Below are positions 30,660 to 43,320 of a stretch of 64,000 nt of DNA, in pieces. This stretch comes from Stomorhina lunata. Its lineage: Eukaryota > Arthropoda > Insecta > Diptera > Rhiniidae. The DNA lies in assembly GCA_933228675.1 (NCBI GenBank), contig OW121740.1, forward strand, positions 128,109,799 to 128,173,798, read 5' to 3'. The translations under genes were made by a program, and so were the position numbers. Numbering within the stretch: the first letter of the stretch is position 1; the number at the start of each line of letters is the position of its first letter. The notes under the pieces are model-generated. The model was not told the DNA's origin, did no database searches, and was given only the letters and a program-made list of their open reading frames with translations.

Positions 30660-32093
30660 AGTCTACTTGTTGCTAAATTCCGAAGTATCACAATGGACTT
30701 GATAGTCTATATCTAAGATATAGACTATTTTCAGTTCATCGTTTACGACTATATCTTAATTAAGTCTTAATTTGAACACATTTATTCGTCACCTCACATT
30801 ATGCGTTAAAGTAATTAACTTTTTCAATCATCCAATAAAAAACGAAAACTAACGACATCCAGAGGCGATTTCAGAAAAAAAACTATTCTTCGTCGTTTGC
30901 GACAATTTTCTTATCTCCTTAAAAAATCTTATGAAGGCAAATAGGAGACTAAATACATGCGCAATTTCAATGAATAAAGATCTTTAATAATGTTACACAA
31001 CAGTGCGTAAAAAACCTACAACAAGAAGACAAAATACAAGTTTGTAAAAAAAAAAAAAACTGGGGGCTTCGCTTAGCCCCACCATAGAGTATTGTGACTC
31101 AAGAAAAAATGCGTATGCAATACATGTCTGCCTTCAAATCGCTATAGCAAGTGGACTAATTCTGGTTATGTTTTTTAGATGTTTAACACGTTTTAGCAGG
31201 TAATTTACGCATGTAAATATAAATGTTATAAATGTTTAACTACACACACTAACTCAATTCTTACAAATTCATATTTGTAACAAGATCTAGTTGGTTTATC
31301 AACAATATCATCACATAATTTGAAATAATTTATTAAAATTGCTTTAAAATTGTTTTTGTTTTCTGTCCTATGTTGTAATTGGTCTTTTGAATGAGTGCAT
31401 ATTTACATTGATGATGACATCAATATCATTCATTCAATTAGTTTAAATTCAATTATTTTTAAAGACGCTTTCGTTAAGATCAAACCGATCAAACAGGATC
31501 AAGAACGTGGTTGATGATGTTTGCTTTAGTTTAAGATTTTCGCGTCTAAGTTAAATAATGAGTGGCGTTTAAGTTTGTGGTGTAATTGACATAATCGTTT
31601 GATTTAAATTTAAAATATCCATAACGGGTTTTACAATTTGTTCATGAAGAATTTAAAGTTTATTTTTTTTTTTTGCATATGGGAGCTTTTCGGATTGACT
31701 GACAGCGAATAAAATTAATAAGATGATTTGAAAAATAACCGGAGATAAGTAAATTGTTTGCTAGTGCAATTTGTTAAAGATTTTGAAGAGTTTTAAAGAA
31801 AAATTAGAGCAGAATTAGAAAAATTTTGAAATCATCGCAATCTCAGATATGCTGAAGTTTCATTGGGAAAATTTTATTTTGAATATTAAATAAGCCTCCA
31901 AATAGAAATTAGTATATTTTGGAAATAAATTTAATTTTTTGTAACAAAAAAATTTAAATCAAATGTTTTTTCTTATAAAGGGGCACAACATAAAAATAAT
32001 TTTAATAAAAAAAAAAATTAATTCAAAAACTAAAATCCGCTACAGTCTCATCAATAAATTTCCACTCAGCCATAGACGGGACATTGATTGGAA
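30660..32093. other. Intergenic stretch with a small perfect palindrome
   Basis: ATAGTCTATATCT, one base, then AGATATAGACTAT (30702-30728) is a perfect 13-bp inverted repeat. The rest is AT-rich, unique-looking and without coding signal, up to the edge of the 12-bp array. Confidence 0.5.
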
Positions 32094-34197
32094 CTTAGAC
32101 TAAGACATAGACTAACACGTAGACTAAGACATAGACTAAGACATAGACCAAGACATAGACTAAGACATAGACTAAGACATAGACCAAGACATAGACTAAG
32201 ACATAGACTAAGACATAGACTAAGACATAGACTAAGATATAGACTAAGACATAGACTAAGACATAGACTAAGACATAGACTAAGACATAGACTAAGACAT
32301 AGACTAAGACATAGACTAAGACATAGACTAAGACATAGACTAAGACATAGACTAAGACATAGACTAAGACAGAGACTAAGACATAGACTAAGACATAGAC
32401 TAAGACATAGACTAAGACATAGACTAAGACATAGACTAAGACATAGACTAAGACATAGACTAAAACATAGACTAAAACATAGACTAAGACATAGACTAAG
32501 ACATAGACTAAGACATAGACTAAAACATAGACTAAGACATAGACTAAGACATAGACTAAGACATAGACTAAGAAACAGACTAATACATAGACTAAGACAT
32601 AGACTAAGATATAGACTAAGACATAGACTAAGACATAGACTAAAACATAGACTAAAACATAGACTAAGGCATACACTAAGACATAGACTAAGACATAGAC
32701 TAAGACATAGACTAAGACATAGACTAAGATATAGACTAAGACATAGACTAAAACATAGACTAAAACATAGACTAAGACATAGACTAAGACATAGACTAAG
32801 ACATAGACTAAAACATAGACTAAGACATAGACTAAGACATAGACTAAGACATAGACTAAGACATAGACTAAAACATAGACTAAGACATAGACTAAGATAT
32901 AGATTAAGACATAGACTAAGACATAGACTAAGACATAGACTAAGACATAGACTAAGACATAGACTAAGACATAGACTAAAACATAGACTAAAACATAGAC
33001 TAAGACATAGACTAAGACATAGACTAAGACATAGACTAAAACATAGACTAAGACATAGACTAAGACATAGACTAAGACATAGACTAAGACATAGACTAAA
33101 ACATAGACTAAGACATAGACTAAGATATAGACTAAGACTTAGACATAGACTAAGACATAGACTTAGACATAGACTAAGACATAGACTAAGACATAGACTA
33201 AAACATAGACTAAGACATAGACTAAGACATAGACTAAGACATAGACTAAAACATAGACTAAGACATAGACTAAGACATAGACTAAGACTTAGACATAGAC
33301 TAAGACATAGACTAAGACATAGACTAAGACATAGACTAAGACATAGACTAAGACATAGACTAAGACATAGACTAAGACATAGACTAAGACATAGACTAAG
33401 ACATAGACTAAGACATAGACTAAGACATAGACTAAAACATAGACTAAGGCATAGACTAAGATATAGACTAAGACTTAGACATAGACTAAGACATAGACTT
33501 AGACATAGACTAAGACATAGACTAAGACATAGACTAAAACATAGACTAAGACATAGACTAAGACATAGACTAAGACATAGACTAAAACATAGACTAAGAC
33601 ATAGACTAAGACATAGACTAAGACATAGACTAAGACATAGACTAAGACATAGACTAAGACATAGACTAAAACATAGACTAAGACATAGACTAAGACATAG
33701 ACTAAAACATAGACTAAGACATAGACTAAGATATAGACTAAGACTTAGACATAGACTAAGACCTAGACTAAGATATAGACTAAGACATAGACTAAAACAT
33801 AGACTAAAACATAGACTAAGACATAGACTAAGACATAGACTAAGACATATTCTAAAACATAGACTAAGACATAGACTAAGACATAGACTAAGACATAGAC
33901 TAAGACATAGACTAAGACATAGACTAAGACATAGACTAAAACATAGACTAAGACTTAGACTAAGACATAGACTAAGACTTAGACATAGACTAAGACATAG
34001 ACTAAGACATAGACTAAGACATAGACTAAGACATAGACTAAGACATATACTAAGACATATACTAAGACATAGACTAAGACATAGACTAAGACATAGACTA
34101 AGACATAGACTAAGACATAGATTAAGACATAGACTTAGATATAGACTAAGACATAGATTAAGACAAAGACATAGATTAAGACTAAGACATAGACTAT
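32094..34197. repeat. 12-bp minisatellite (AGACATAGACTA)n with higher-order structure
   Basis: About 175 monomers of AGACATAGACTA over 2.1 kb. Variants TAAAAC, TAAGAT and TTAGAC are not random: the series of monomers starting at 32749 recurs in the same order at 32977, exactly 228 bp (19 monomers) later. TAAGATATAGAC followed by TAAGACTTAGAC recurs at 33121 and 33457. One frame on each strand is open through most of it (Arg-Leu-Arg-His repeats on plus; Val-Leu-Val-Tyr on minus), but only because the unit is a multiple of three and stop-free in those frames. I do not call a gene. Confidence 0.97.
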
Positions 34198-34599
34198 AGA
34201 ATAAATCAATAATAGTTTTTTCTGTTTATTATTTCAGATATGTGAAAGTATGCTGCATTTGTAGACGAAATTATTTAGCCAGATAGCGAGTATATCAAAT
34301 AATGTGTAGGAGCAAAGCAGAATCTTCCAAACTAATTTAAACCCAAACAATTTTTGTATAAATTTAAAGATCGATTTAAAAACGTTTAATATAAAAGTGT
34401 TAATAAAGAACATATTTTTAAAATATACAACATACAAAATCAAAAAACAAAATTTTATGTAAAATATATATGTAAATTTGTTTAATATTAATATTATAAA
34501 TGTTAAAATTAGTAATGTTTTTATATTAAAATTATATGTAAATTTATTGACAGAATAAAACAAAGAATTATCATTTAATGTTGAATTTGAAAAATTTAT
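34198..34599. other. AT-rich stretch after the minisatellite
   Basis: No gene. A minus-strand frame 34234-34563 is a low-complexity Phe/Ile/Leu-rich translation typical of AT-rich noncoding DNA. Confidence 0.5.
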
Positions 34600-34885
34600 T
34601 TTTTAGGCAGTAAAAAAGTAAAAATAAAGGAAAAATCAGTTGAATTAAATGAATTTTACAGTCATTTTTTGGGTAGTTAAAATATTGAAAATAACTGAAA
34701 ATTTAGTTCGTTTTAATAAATTTTACAGTTAATTTTACGACAGTTAAAAAATTTAAAATAAAGGAAAAAATAGTTTTGTTTAAAAAATTTTGATAGTTGT
34801 TTTTTGTCAGTTAAAATTTAGAAAATGAATAAATAATCTGTTAAATTTAAGGAATTTCAAAGTTACTTTTTTAACATTTAAATTT
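34600..34885 (+). repeat. 67-bp tandem repeat, about four units
   Basis: AATTTTACAGT-like starts near 34654, 34721, 34788 and 34855 are each 67 bp apart. Each is followed by a T-rich block with TCAGTTAAAA / GTAGTTAAAA and an AAAATAAAGGAAAAA-like stretch. Units are diverged. Confidence 0.6.
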
Positions 34886-36202
34886 GAATGATTTTTTCTT
34901 CAAATTTGAATAAAAATTAAGTCAACCGGTTTTTAAATGAAAATTCATTCATTTTAAATTACATTTTCATTTGTTTTTACCCACATAATATTCTGAGTGT
35001 ATAAACATCTATGTCCACGTTGCACCCTTTCCCATTTTTTTAAACAAAATAAATTAAGCCCCAAAAAATATTCGCACTATACCTTAAAATACCAAACAAT
35101 ATGTGAAAGTAATTTGGTAGGATTTATTTTAATTAAATTTAAATTAAACAGTGTAAAATTACATGTAATCTAACTGTGGGCGATTTGAAAATGTATCCAA
35201 ATAGGCAACAACAGTCAACAACATCAAACCACTTCTACTAACACACAACGTGCAACCCAACCGAAAATGTTGCAAGAGTGGGAGTAAATGAGCCACTATT
35301 TAATACTTTATACATTATGGGAACACTTCATGGACAATTTTCCGAGGTGCAGCAACAACAACTTACGAATGAAAAACCCACTTAGTGGAGGCATTACAAC
35401 ATTGAAGAAACATTGACAAATGCTAATGAGAAGGACATGTTTGCAGTCTGTCTGTCTCTCTGTTTGTCTGATGTTAATGAGTGTCACACCAACAAAAATT
35501 TTAAAAGGAAAAAAATAAAATGAGGAAAATTTTAACTGAATTTGAAGTAATTCTGTGGTATGTAGGAAAACATCTTAAAAATGACCACAATTTTCTATGT
35601 ATGATCAATTTAGTTGGCAAAGCATTTTTCATTTTCATTTGATTTCCTAACAAAATCAAAATTTTACTTTCACATGACTATTTTTAAAATGTTTTCCTTT
35701 GATTCTCAAGCAAAATCAGGTTAAATGTTATTTTTTTAGTTTTTTTCCAACAAAAGTTGTTGGTCTTTTGTCTGGCAAAAAAAAACCAACTTATTAAAGT
35801 GTTGAAAATTCCATTAAGTCGAAAGAGACGTATGAACTGCAGCAAAACATCATCTCTAGAGACTTTGACAAAGTTTTTCTTTAGTTTTTGCATTGATTTC
35901 AGTTTCTTGTTTGATAGTGATTCAGTAGCATAATTTTTCAATCAATTTTTGTTATGTTGTTTCCTTTTTTTTTTTGCTGAATGTTGGCCGAAATAAAAAA
36001 ATCTTCACAAAAATGTATGTTTATAATCGATACACGATCGTGACTGAACGCCAACATAAAAAGAAAGGAGGAGATTCAATGGCGAACGAAAAGAAGAAGA
36101 ATTTATAAGACATGACATGAAATGGGATGGTATGCCGAGATTTTAGGTATTTCCTATCGTAGGACTTTCGCATCACTTTTAAAACTGACCGATTCTTTTT
36201 AA
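34886..36202. other. Mostly unique intergenic sequence
   Basis: The part at 35160-35480 is less AT-rich (CAACACACAACGTGCAACCC, GGCATTACAACATTGAAG) and not repetitive within the window, so it could be conserved noncoding DNA. There is no open frame of protein-like character. A minus-strand frame at 35684-35941 is not recognised. Confidence 0.4.
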
Positions 36203-36575
36203 GACTAAGACATAGACTAAGAAATACCTAACCATAGACTAAGGCATATACTAAGATATAGACTAAATAACCATTGACTAATAATAGACTAAGACTTAGA
36301 CTAAGACTTAGACTAAGACGTAGACTAAGACAAAGACTAAGACATAGTCTAAGACATAGACTAAGACATAGACCAAGGCATAGATTAAGACATAGACTAA
36401 GACTAAGAAATAGCAAAGACATAGACTAAAACATAGACTAAGATATAGACTAAAGATTAGACTAGTAGTAGTCTTTGACTTAGACATAGACTTAGACATA
36501 GACTTGCAGAACCTAACCTAGGCCACATACTTTGATATAAGCCAAGGTATAGACTAAGACATAAACTATGACATA
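36203..36575. repeat. Decayed satellite outlier of the 12-bp minisatellite
   Basis: Scattered AGACTAAGACATAGACTAAG stretches with many substitutions and irregular spacers, 2 kb downstream of the main array. It is either an older edge of the same array separated by inserted unique DNA, or an independent seed. Confidence 0.85.
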
Positions 36576-37990
36576 GAAAAATGTTCATTATAAACTTTTT
36601 CTTATAGAAAAATTTTCACTATAAAATTTTTCTTATAGAAAAATTTTCGGCATAATATTTTTTTTTATAAAAAAATGTTCACTATAAAATTCTTCTTATA
36701 GAAAAATTGTCACTATAAAATTTTTCTTATAGAAAAATTTTCACTTAAAAATTTTTCTTATAGAAAATTTTTCACTTAAAAATTTTTCTTATAGAAAATT
36801 TTTCACTATAAAATTTTTCTTATAGAAAATTTTTCACTTTAAAATTTTTCTTATAGAAAATTTTTCACTATAAAATTTTTCTTATAGAAAAAATTTCACT
36901 ATAAAATTTTTCTTATAGAAAAATTTTCACTAAAAAATTTTCTTATAGAAAAATGTTCACTATTAAATTTTTCTTATAGAAACATTTTCACATAAAATTT
37001 TTCTTATAGAAACATTTTCACATAAAATTGTTCTTATAGAAAAATTTTCACTATAAAATTTTTCTTATAGGAAAATTTCACTTTAAAATTTTTCTTATAG
37101 AAAAATTTTCATTATAAATTTTTTTTATAGAAAAATTTTCACTATAAAATTTATCTAATAGAAAAATTTTCAGTACAAAATTTTTCTTATAGAAAAATTT
37201 TCACTATAAAATTTTTCTTATAGAAAAATTTTCAGTATAAAATTTTTCTTATAGAAAAATTTTCACTATAAAATTTTTCTTATAGAAAAATTTTCACTAT
37301 AAAATTTTTCTTATAGAAAAATTTTCACTATAAAATTTTTCTTATAGAAAAATTTTCACTATAAAATTTTTCCTATAGAAAAATGATTACTATAAAATTT
37401 TTCTTATAGAAAAATTTTCACTATAAAATTTTTCTTATAGAAAAATTATCACTTTACAATTTTTCTTATAGCAAAATTTTCACTATAAAATTTTTCTTAT
37501 AGAAACATTTTTACTATAAAATTTTTCTTAAAGAAAAATTTTCACTATAAAATTTTTCTTATACAAAAATTTTTACTATAAAATTTTTCTTTTAGAAATA
37601 TTTTCACTATCAAATTTTTCAGAACAATTTTTACTTTTAAATAATTCCTATAGACAAATGTTCCCTAAAAAATTTCTCATATAGAAAAATTTTCACTATA
37701 AAATTTTTCTCATAGAAAAATTTTAATTATAAAATTTTTTCCATAGAAAAATTTTAATTATAAAATTATTCTGATAAAAACTTTTCATTATAAAATTTTT
37801 TTATATAGAAAAATTTTCATTACAAAATTTTCAATATAAAATTTACAAAAATTTTCACTATAAAATTTTTCTCATAGAAAAATTTTCATTACAAAATTTT
37901 TCTGATAGAAAAATTTTCACTAAAAATTTTGTTATAGTAAAGCAAAATATTCGCTATAAAATTTTTCTTATAGAAAAATTTACTAGAAAA
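36576..37990. repeat. 31-bp tandem repeat array 4
   Basis: About 45 units with AATTTTTCTTATAGAAAAAT and TTTCACTATAAA. The core is one base longer than in arrays 1-3 (CTTATAG instead of CTATAG), but the unit is still 31 bp. It begins directly where the decayed 12-bp minisatellite ends. The right end (37620-37990) is more diverged, with CTCATAG and CTGATAG variants. Confidence 0.95.
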
Positions 37991-39330
37991 CTTTTTGAAA
38001 AAAGGTTCACAACATTTTTGCTGTAAAATTATATAAAATCTTATTGCCTGGGATACGTTCCTCCTAAAATACACATTTCGACTCTATATAAACATTTTGT
38101 ATATTTTTGGTAGATTCGTTTCCTTTTTTTATATAAAACAAAATAAGAAAATTCCAAAATTGTGTATATTTTTCAATTTCTTTCTTTTTTGCCAACCATT
38201 TTTGAACATTTTTCAAAGTTGAGCTGAGAAATTAGGTGAATTCATGACAACTAAAACACCACCGCCACAACCATGGACACGAAGCTAAGCAAACACGGCC
38301 ATAAGGAGTAAATGCCGCTTAGTGACAACTTTAGGCGAAGGCGAGTATAACTAATCACTTAGTAAAGTGCAATGAATGGGTTAGATCAGCCACTGCTCCA
38401 CCATTAAATGGGTAGGAGGCTGACAGAAGTGAATGAATGAAAGAGTGCGTTTTTGGAATATGTTTAAATAAGGAATTTTATATTGCATGTTTGTCATTTG
38501 TTGGCCGGTTGCTTGAATATGTTTTATTTCCTTTTTGATCTTAAACAAAAGTCTACAACATTTTAGTTAATACTCGTACTTAAGTTTGATACCACATTTA
38601 TTCATTTTTTTCAACTCTTTGTCATTGTTTTTGAATTTGATTGTTTTCGCTTTTGTTTTTTGTTTCCAATTTTAAAGCTTTTAAAAGAAAGAAGAAAGTG
38701 TTCTTGTCTTGTCTGGCATTTTAAGTTGAAGGCTTTTTTCTTCCTTTACATTTCATTGTATTATTTTTGGTGGCATGTAGGCAATCATGTGGATTACTTT
38801 TGTTTAAACAAATGTTGGCAGTATTTTACAAGTAGGTAATCTCCGTTGACAATCTTGTTTACGAATACAAGTAATTCCTTTTGTAACATAAATAACTTTG
38901 TTATTTGGTCAAGATCTGTAACTTCTCTTTTTTAGGACATTTTTTTTTTTTTTTTGATTTCTTGTCTTGTCAGCATAGAAAACAATTTCACTCGTAAAAG
39001 CAAAAGTAAACTGAATAAAATTTTGTGACTAAATGGAATTGGAATGATTTATTGTTTGGTTTAATATGGAGCTATGAATATCCAAGTGCCCACCCCAAGA
39101 AAGTATTAGGCCCAAGTGAAATATTGTTAAAAATTATATGTAAATATGTAAATTTTTATGGCGCTAGGGAGGACATTTGTAAATCTTGCCAAATTAAGTC
39201 AAATCATCGGAAAGCTTTATATTCAGACTTATACTTTTAAAGTCATAGCTGGACCATCACATAAAATATCCATTTTTGTGGTTATATATTTTTTGAGAGC
39301 TGAATGGGTCTAATTAGGTAATCGTTTGTA
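37991..39330. other. Mostly unique intergenic sequence
   Basis: The part at 38210-38450 is less AT-rich (CACCGCCACAACCATGGACA, GGGTAGGAGGCTGACAG) and not repeated in the window. An open frame 39025-39240 shows no recognised domain. No gene is called. Confidence 0.4.
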
Positions 39331-39682
39331 TACCCTTCACCTCCATAGGTTGTGCTGGTGTATGTAACGCATAGAAATATTTATCTTAGACCCACCTTTT
39401 AGTATACCAATAGGTTTAGTATCTGAGTCGATATCAGTCCGTCCGGCTGGCTATTTGGACCCCCATGTAAACCACGTAATCAAAGTACAGGTCGCACTTC
39501 TAAAGATAATATTGATTTATATGTTGGCCACAAATATCAATATTTTTTTTTTAAATTTAAAACAAATACTGTTACATAAGCAGTATTTGTTTTTTAAATG
39601 CGAAAAAGAACACCTTTGACCTTAATGGTGTAGGGAATCGTATGGTCAGGCTTGACCGACTATAGCACTTTCTTTCTTGTTT
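39331..39682 (+). mobile_element. TACCCTTCACC element, internally deleted copy
   Basis: It starts TACCCTTCACCTCCATAGGT, has GTAACGCATAGAAATATTTA, CCACCTTTTAGTATACCAAT and CAGTCCGTCCGGCTGGCTAT, and ends GACCTTAATGGTGTAGGGAA, TCAGGCTTGACCGACTATAG and TTTCTTGTTT. The centre is deleted compared with the copy at 42.5 kb. It lies about 60 bp from the 3' end of the broken LINE. Confidence 0.7.
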
Positions 39683-39744
39683 GCTATATTTTTGATTGAA
39701 TTAAGATAATTTCTATCTTTTCATACATGGACCAAAATGAAGTT

Positions 39745-41110
39745 ATTTTTCTCTTATCCTTGACTCTCAGTGGATAATAGCGCCTTAACTATTCTTTTAT
39801 ATACAACTCTTATTGCTAGATGTTAGGCATACGTCATTCTATGAATAGTTTGCTGCATTCAACTTCCCGTTAATTGACCTTCTCCACGTTCTAGTAGGTG
39901 CACCAACACAACACTGTGGATTCCTACAAAGCGCTTGTCGAGCAATGTTGGTGTTTGATCTAACCTCATCCATTTTCGTTGACATGCCTTTACAGAAGCA
40001 AGGACTTGGTCTGTAGCGTTTAGTAGATCCTCATTTTTTATGCGATTCGGCCACCATATATTAAGGATTTACCGTAAGCATTTGTTTTCAAAGGATTGTA
40101 GGCGCTTATCGATGAGATTTTTGCGTTTCCAAGTTTCGCAACGGTAATACAAGATGGAATTGATATTCGAGTTGTATATTTCGAAATGTCTCGGAGAATG
40201 CTAAACGCAGATTTTGCCTTATTAATACTCGATTCAATATCTTCCTCAGTGGCACCTTTTGTAGATACCAAACTACCAAGATAAACACATCCAATAACCT
40301 CGTTATTCACATTGTTTTCCAGCCCAACTGCCCGAGATTCAATAGTAATAGCTTTAGTGTCTTCTTGAAGGTGACCAGAGCTTTGGTTTAGAAGATACAT
40401 CATCAGCGTATTTCAAGTCCTCGAGTTGTTTAAAGAGTGTCCATTGGATTCTACGTCTATCTCTCAGTGTCGTGCACATTATATTGTCGATGACAAGGAT
40501 AAAAAGTATAGGTGATAAGATACATCCTTGTCTTACTACAGTAGTAACCTCGAACGGATAAGACAATTAACTTTTATGTAGAACCCGACATTTAAAGTCC
40601 ACGAACATTGCCCCAATAAAGTTCAGAAATTTTGTTGGCATGTTACAATTTTCTAAAACTCTCCATAGGTAGCTCCTATTGTCACTGTCGAAGACCTTTA
40701 TAAAGTTCATAAACGCTAGATAAATTGGGGTGCGGAATTCATTACATTGCCCCAGTACTATTCTGACTGTATTTATTAGATCAACACAAGATCAATTCTC
40801 TACGAACCCAAACTGATTTTCGCTGAGTGTAGCGGAAACTGCGTGGGACATTCTATTCAAAATTAGTATTTTGCTCGGTATTGGATGAAGTGTTATACCC
40901 TTGTAGTTATTGCAGTCTTTGGAGTCACACTTTTTTAAAATTTTGACTAGTATACCTTCATTCCAGGAGATTGGTAGAGCTTCTCCTTCCCATATTTTAC
41001 AAAAAAAATGGGATAAAAGCATCTTCGCTGAGATATTGTCATTGCCCGGGGCCTTGTTGCGCTTAAGGCTTTCAATGGGCTGTTATAGTCCGATATCATC
41101 GGATATAATT
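39745..41110 (-). pseudogene. Broken LINE: reverse transcriptase domain, C-terminus and 3' end
   Basis: A non-LTR retrotransposon read on the minus strand. In order: NKAPGNDNIS near 41090-41030; WNEGILVKILKKCDSKDCNN and KGITLHPIPSK (41000-40850); VRQGCILSPILF (about 40533-40498); the catalytic YADD at 40410-40399; YLGSLVSTKGATEEDI and a C-terminal ARQALCRNPQ...TRTWRRS block near 39935-39865; then a 3' tail ending CCACTGAGAGTCAAGGATAA. A frameshift directly after YADD, missing segments and stops make it non-functional. The motif wording recalls RTE/CR1-type insect LINEs, but I cannot fix the clade. The tail motif is shared with the 40-bp insertion at 9.2 kb. Confidence 0.85.
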
Positions 41111-42535
41111 GGTTTCATTCATCAAAATGTTCTTGCATAGATGAAGCAATTAGGCAATACTGTTGCCGTAGCAGCAATATTTCTTGCATGGAGTAGTATA
41201 TTCTGTAATGTTGCTTATTTCCATGCTTAAAACATCGCAAGTGCTATGTCGATGGATGGTGTGTCCAAAGACACAAGCCAAGTTTATATAGCAAGCCACT
41301 CGATCGGAGACAGACGCCTGCTTTTAGCCGCAACTAACATCTTGAACAGACGCTGCATTTTCAATTATCTTAGACCCTTAGACCAAATACTTGGAATGAC
41401 TCTAAGATAACTCCCTCTCATATTAGCCCTATCCTCGAATCCCACAAGGGTTGTTTACCCCATCATCAACCAGGTTCCAGAATGTACCACGAGGAGGTTA
41501 GAGTATTAACTGGAAATATTTCTTACCTGGTAGCTGGAGACGCCAGACAACAGCTGTATCCCAATACATACCAAGCTTCTCTTATTTAGTGCCCTTTTCA
41601 AAAATTATACATTTCACATAAGTTCCTTAACGACTCTTTTTATATCTCAAAACGAATTTTATTACTTTTTTGGTTAAAAAAAAAAAAAAACGAGAAAAAA
41701 TTTTTTTTTTGAAAATTATAACTTAAATACGTATAATTTAGAGATCGGCTAAAGATTTTGCATAATCTCATTTTTTTGTGTGATTTATACATTTCTTAGA
41801 AATAAAATAAAACAAATTTTTGAAAAATTTGGATCCGAAATTAACAAAATGATGGGCCTAAGTCGTCAAAAATTTGAAAGTTTTTTTCGAAGTTAAATAT
41901 CTCATAAACTATAGGAGTTAAACCATACTTGTATCGATGTTCTTTGTAAATCTTAGCTTGTAGATTTTGCACGTATAAAAATCAGATCATAAATGTTACT
42001 TCTTGATCATTTTTAATTTTCGAAATATTTGAGGTGCCCCACTTTAGGGGTATATAGCTCCCCTCCTGATAAGCCTACAGACTCCAAATTCTAAACATAA
42101 ACTCAAATACTTCTTCTCAATAGCCATGTGATATTTCATGATAATGGAACTTAACTTTTAACATTTTATTTCGTAAACTGTGTGCCTCATTATAATGTTA
42201 GTATGTAGTACAGTTTATAAAAAGCTTAATTACTTTTACATTTTTCGGTTGATTTTAAAAATTAAGACCACGTTTTATTAGGAACCAAATTTTTTTATTG
42301 CATTGATATAAACTTTTATGAGCTTTTATATAAGAATATGTAATAAAAAGTTACTGAAGTTAAAAAAAAATTGACAAATTTTGCTTTTTTAGATATTCTT
42401 AACAAAAGGGACTCTTTTGATATATAAATGTTTTAAAAATGATAAAGCGCATAATTCCTAAACTTGTACGTATTTCTAAAATTGTTGTCATGTACTCAAT
42501 AAGGCCTACAACTTAAGCTATGAAGTTTCCCGAGT
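41111..42535. other. Intergenic stretch, partly GC-richer, unidentified
   Basis: 41240-41590 is clearly less AT-rich than its surroundings (e.g. GGAGACAGACGCCTGCTTTT, TACCACGAGGAGGTTAGAG), with stops in all frames. It may be the decayed 5' part of the LINE or another element. 41600-42535 is AT-rich again, with TGCCCCACTTTAGGGG near 42033 as a small inverted repeat. Confidence 0.4.
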
Positions 42536-43320
42536 TTTTATACCCTTCACCACCATAGCTGGAAAGGTTATTATAAGTTTGTGCTGATGTTTGTAACGCA
42601 TAGAAATATTTGTCTTAGACCCACCTTTTAGTATACCAATAGGCTTAGAATCACTTTCTGAGTCGATTTAGCGATGTCCGTCCGTCCGTCTGGCTGGCTG
42701 GACCCCCATGTAAACCTTGTAATCAAACTACAGGTCGCAATTCTAGAGATAATTTGATGAAATTTGGCACAGATCATTTTTTTGATAATGGGACCATGGC
42801 TATTGAATTTGGTCAAAATCAGTCCATTATTTATGGTACCTCCCATAGGCCCCACTTCCCGGAATTGCTATATTGGCCACAAATATCAATATTTTTTAAT
42901 GAAATTTAAAACAAATACTGCTTAAGTCAACTAAAATCACTGTACTAAATTTCGTTGAAATCGGTCCACATTTGACCATAGCTCCCATACAAATTCTTCT
43001 TTAAAAACGCACTAAATGAGACAAAAAATCACTAAAACATTCGTAAATCTAAAGATAATGGAAATTTTGAGTCTATTTTTTGCATACAACTGTAATCAAT
43101 CTGCCAAATTTCGAGATAATCGGTCCACATTTGACCCTAGCTCTCATATAAGTCCAAATGACGGAAATAGGTTGAATATATAAGTTTTGAGAAAATGTTT
43201 GTATGATGGCAAAATTTAGCAAATATTTGTCTTTTCACAGGAAAAATAACACCTTTGACCTTAGTGGTGAAGGGTATCGTATGGTCGGCTTGACCGACTA
43301 TAGCGCTTTCTTACTTGTTT
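42536..43320 (+). mobile_element. TACCCTTCACC element, longest copy
   Basis: About 785 bp, the reference copy for the family in this window. Start TTTTTATACCCTTCACCACC; then TTTGTAACGCATAGAAATAT, GTCCGTCCGTCTGGCTGGCT, CCATAGGCCCCACTTCCCGG and ATCGGTCCACATTTGACC (twice, near 42959 and 43119). End TTAGTGGTGAAGGGTATCGT, GGCTTGACCGACTATAGCGC and TTACTTGTTT. ATACCCTTCACCAC and GTGGTGAAGGGTAT form near-terminal inverted repeats. No coding capacity; the class is unresolved. Confidence 0.8.

Noticed and set aside
32088..34199. 703-codon open frame as a real Arg/His-rich protein
   Set aside because: The frame is open only because a 12-bp unit without stops is repeated. There is no start context, domain or unique sequence, and the other strand is equally open in a different frame.
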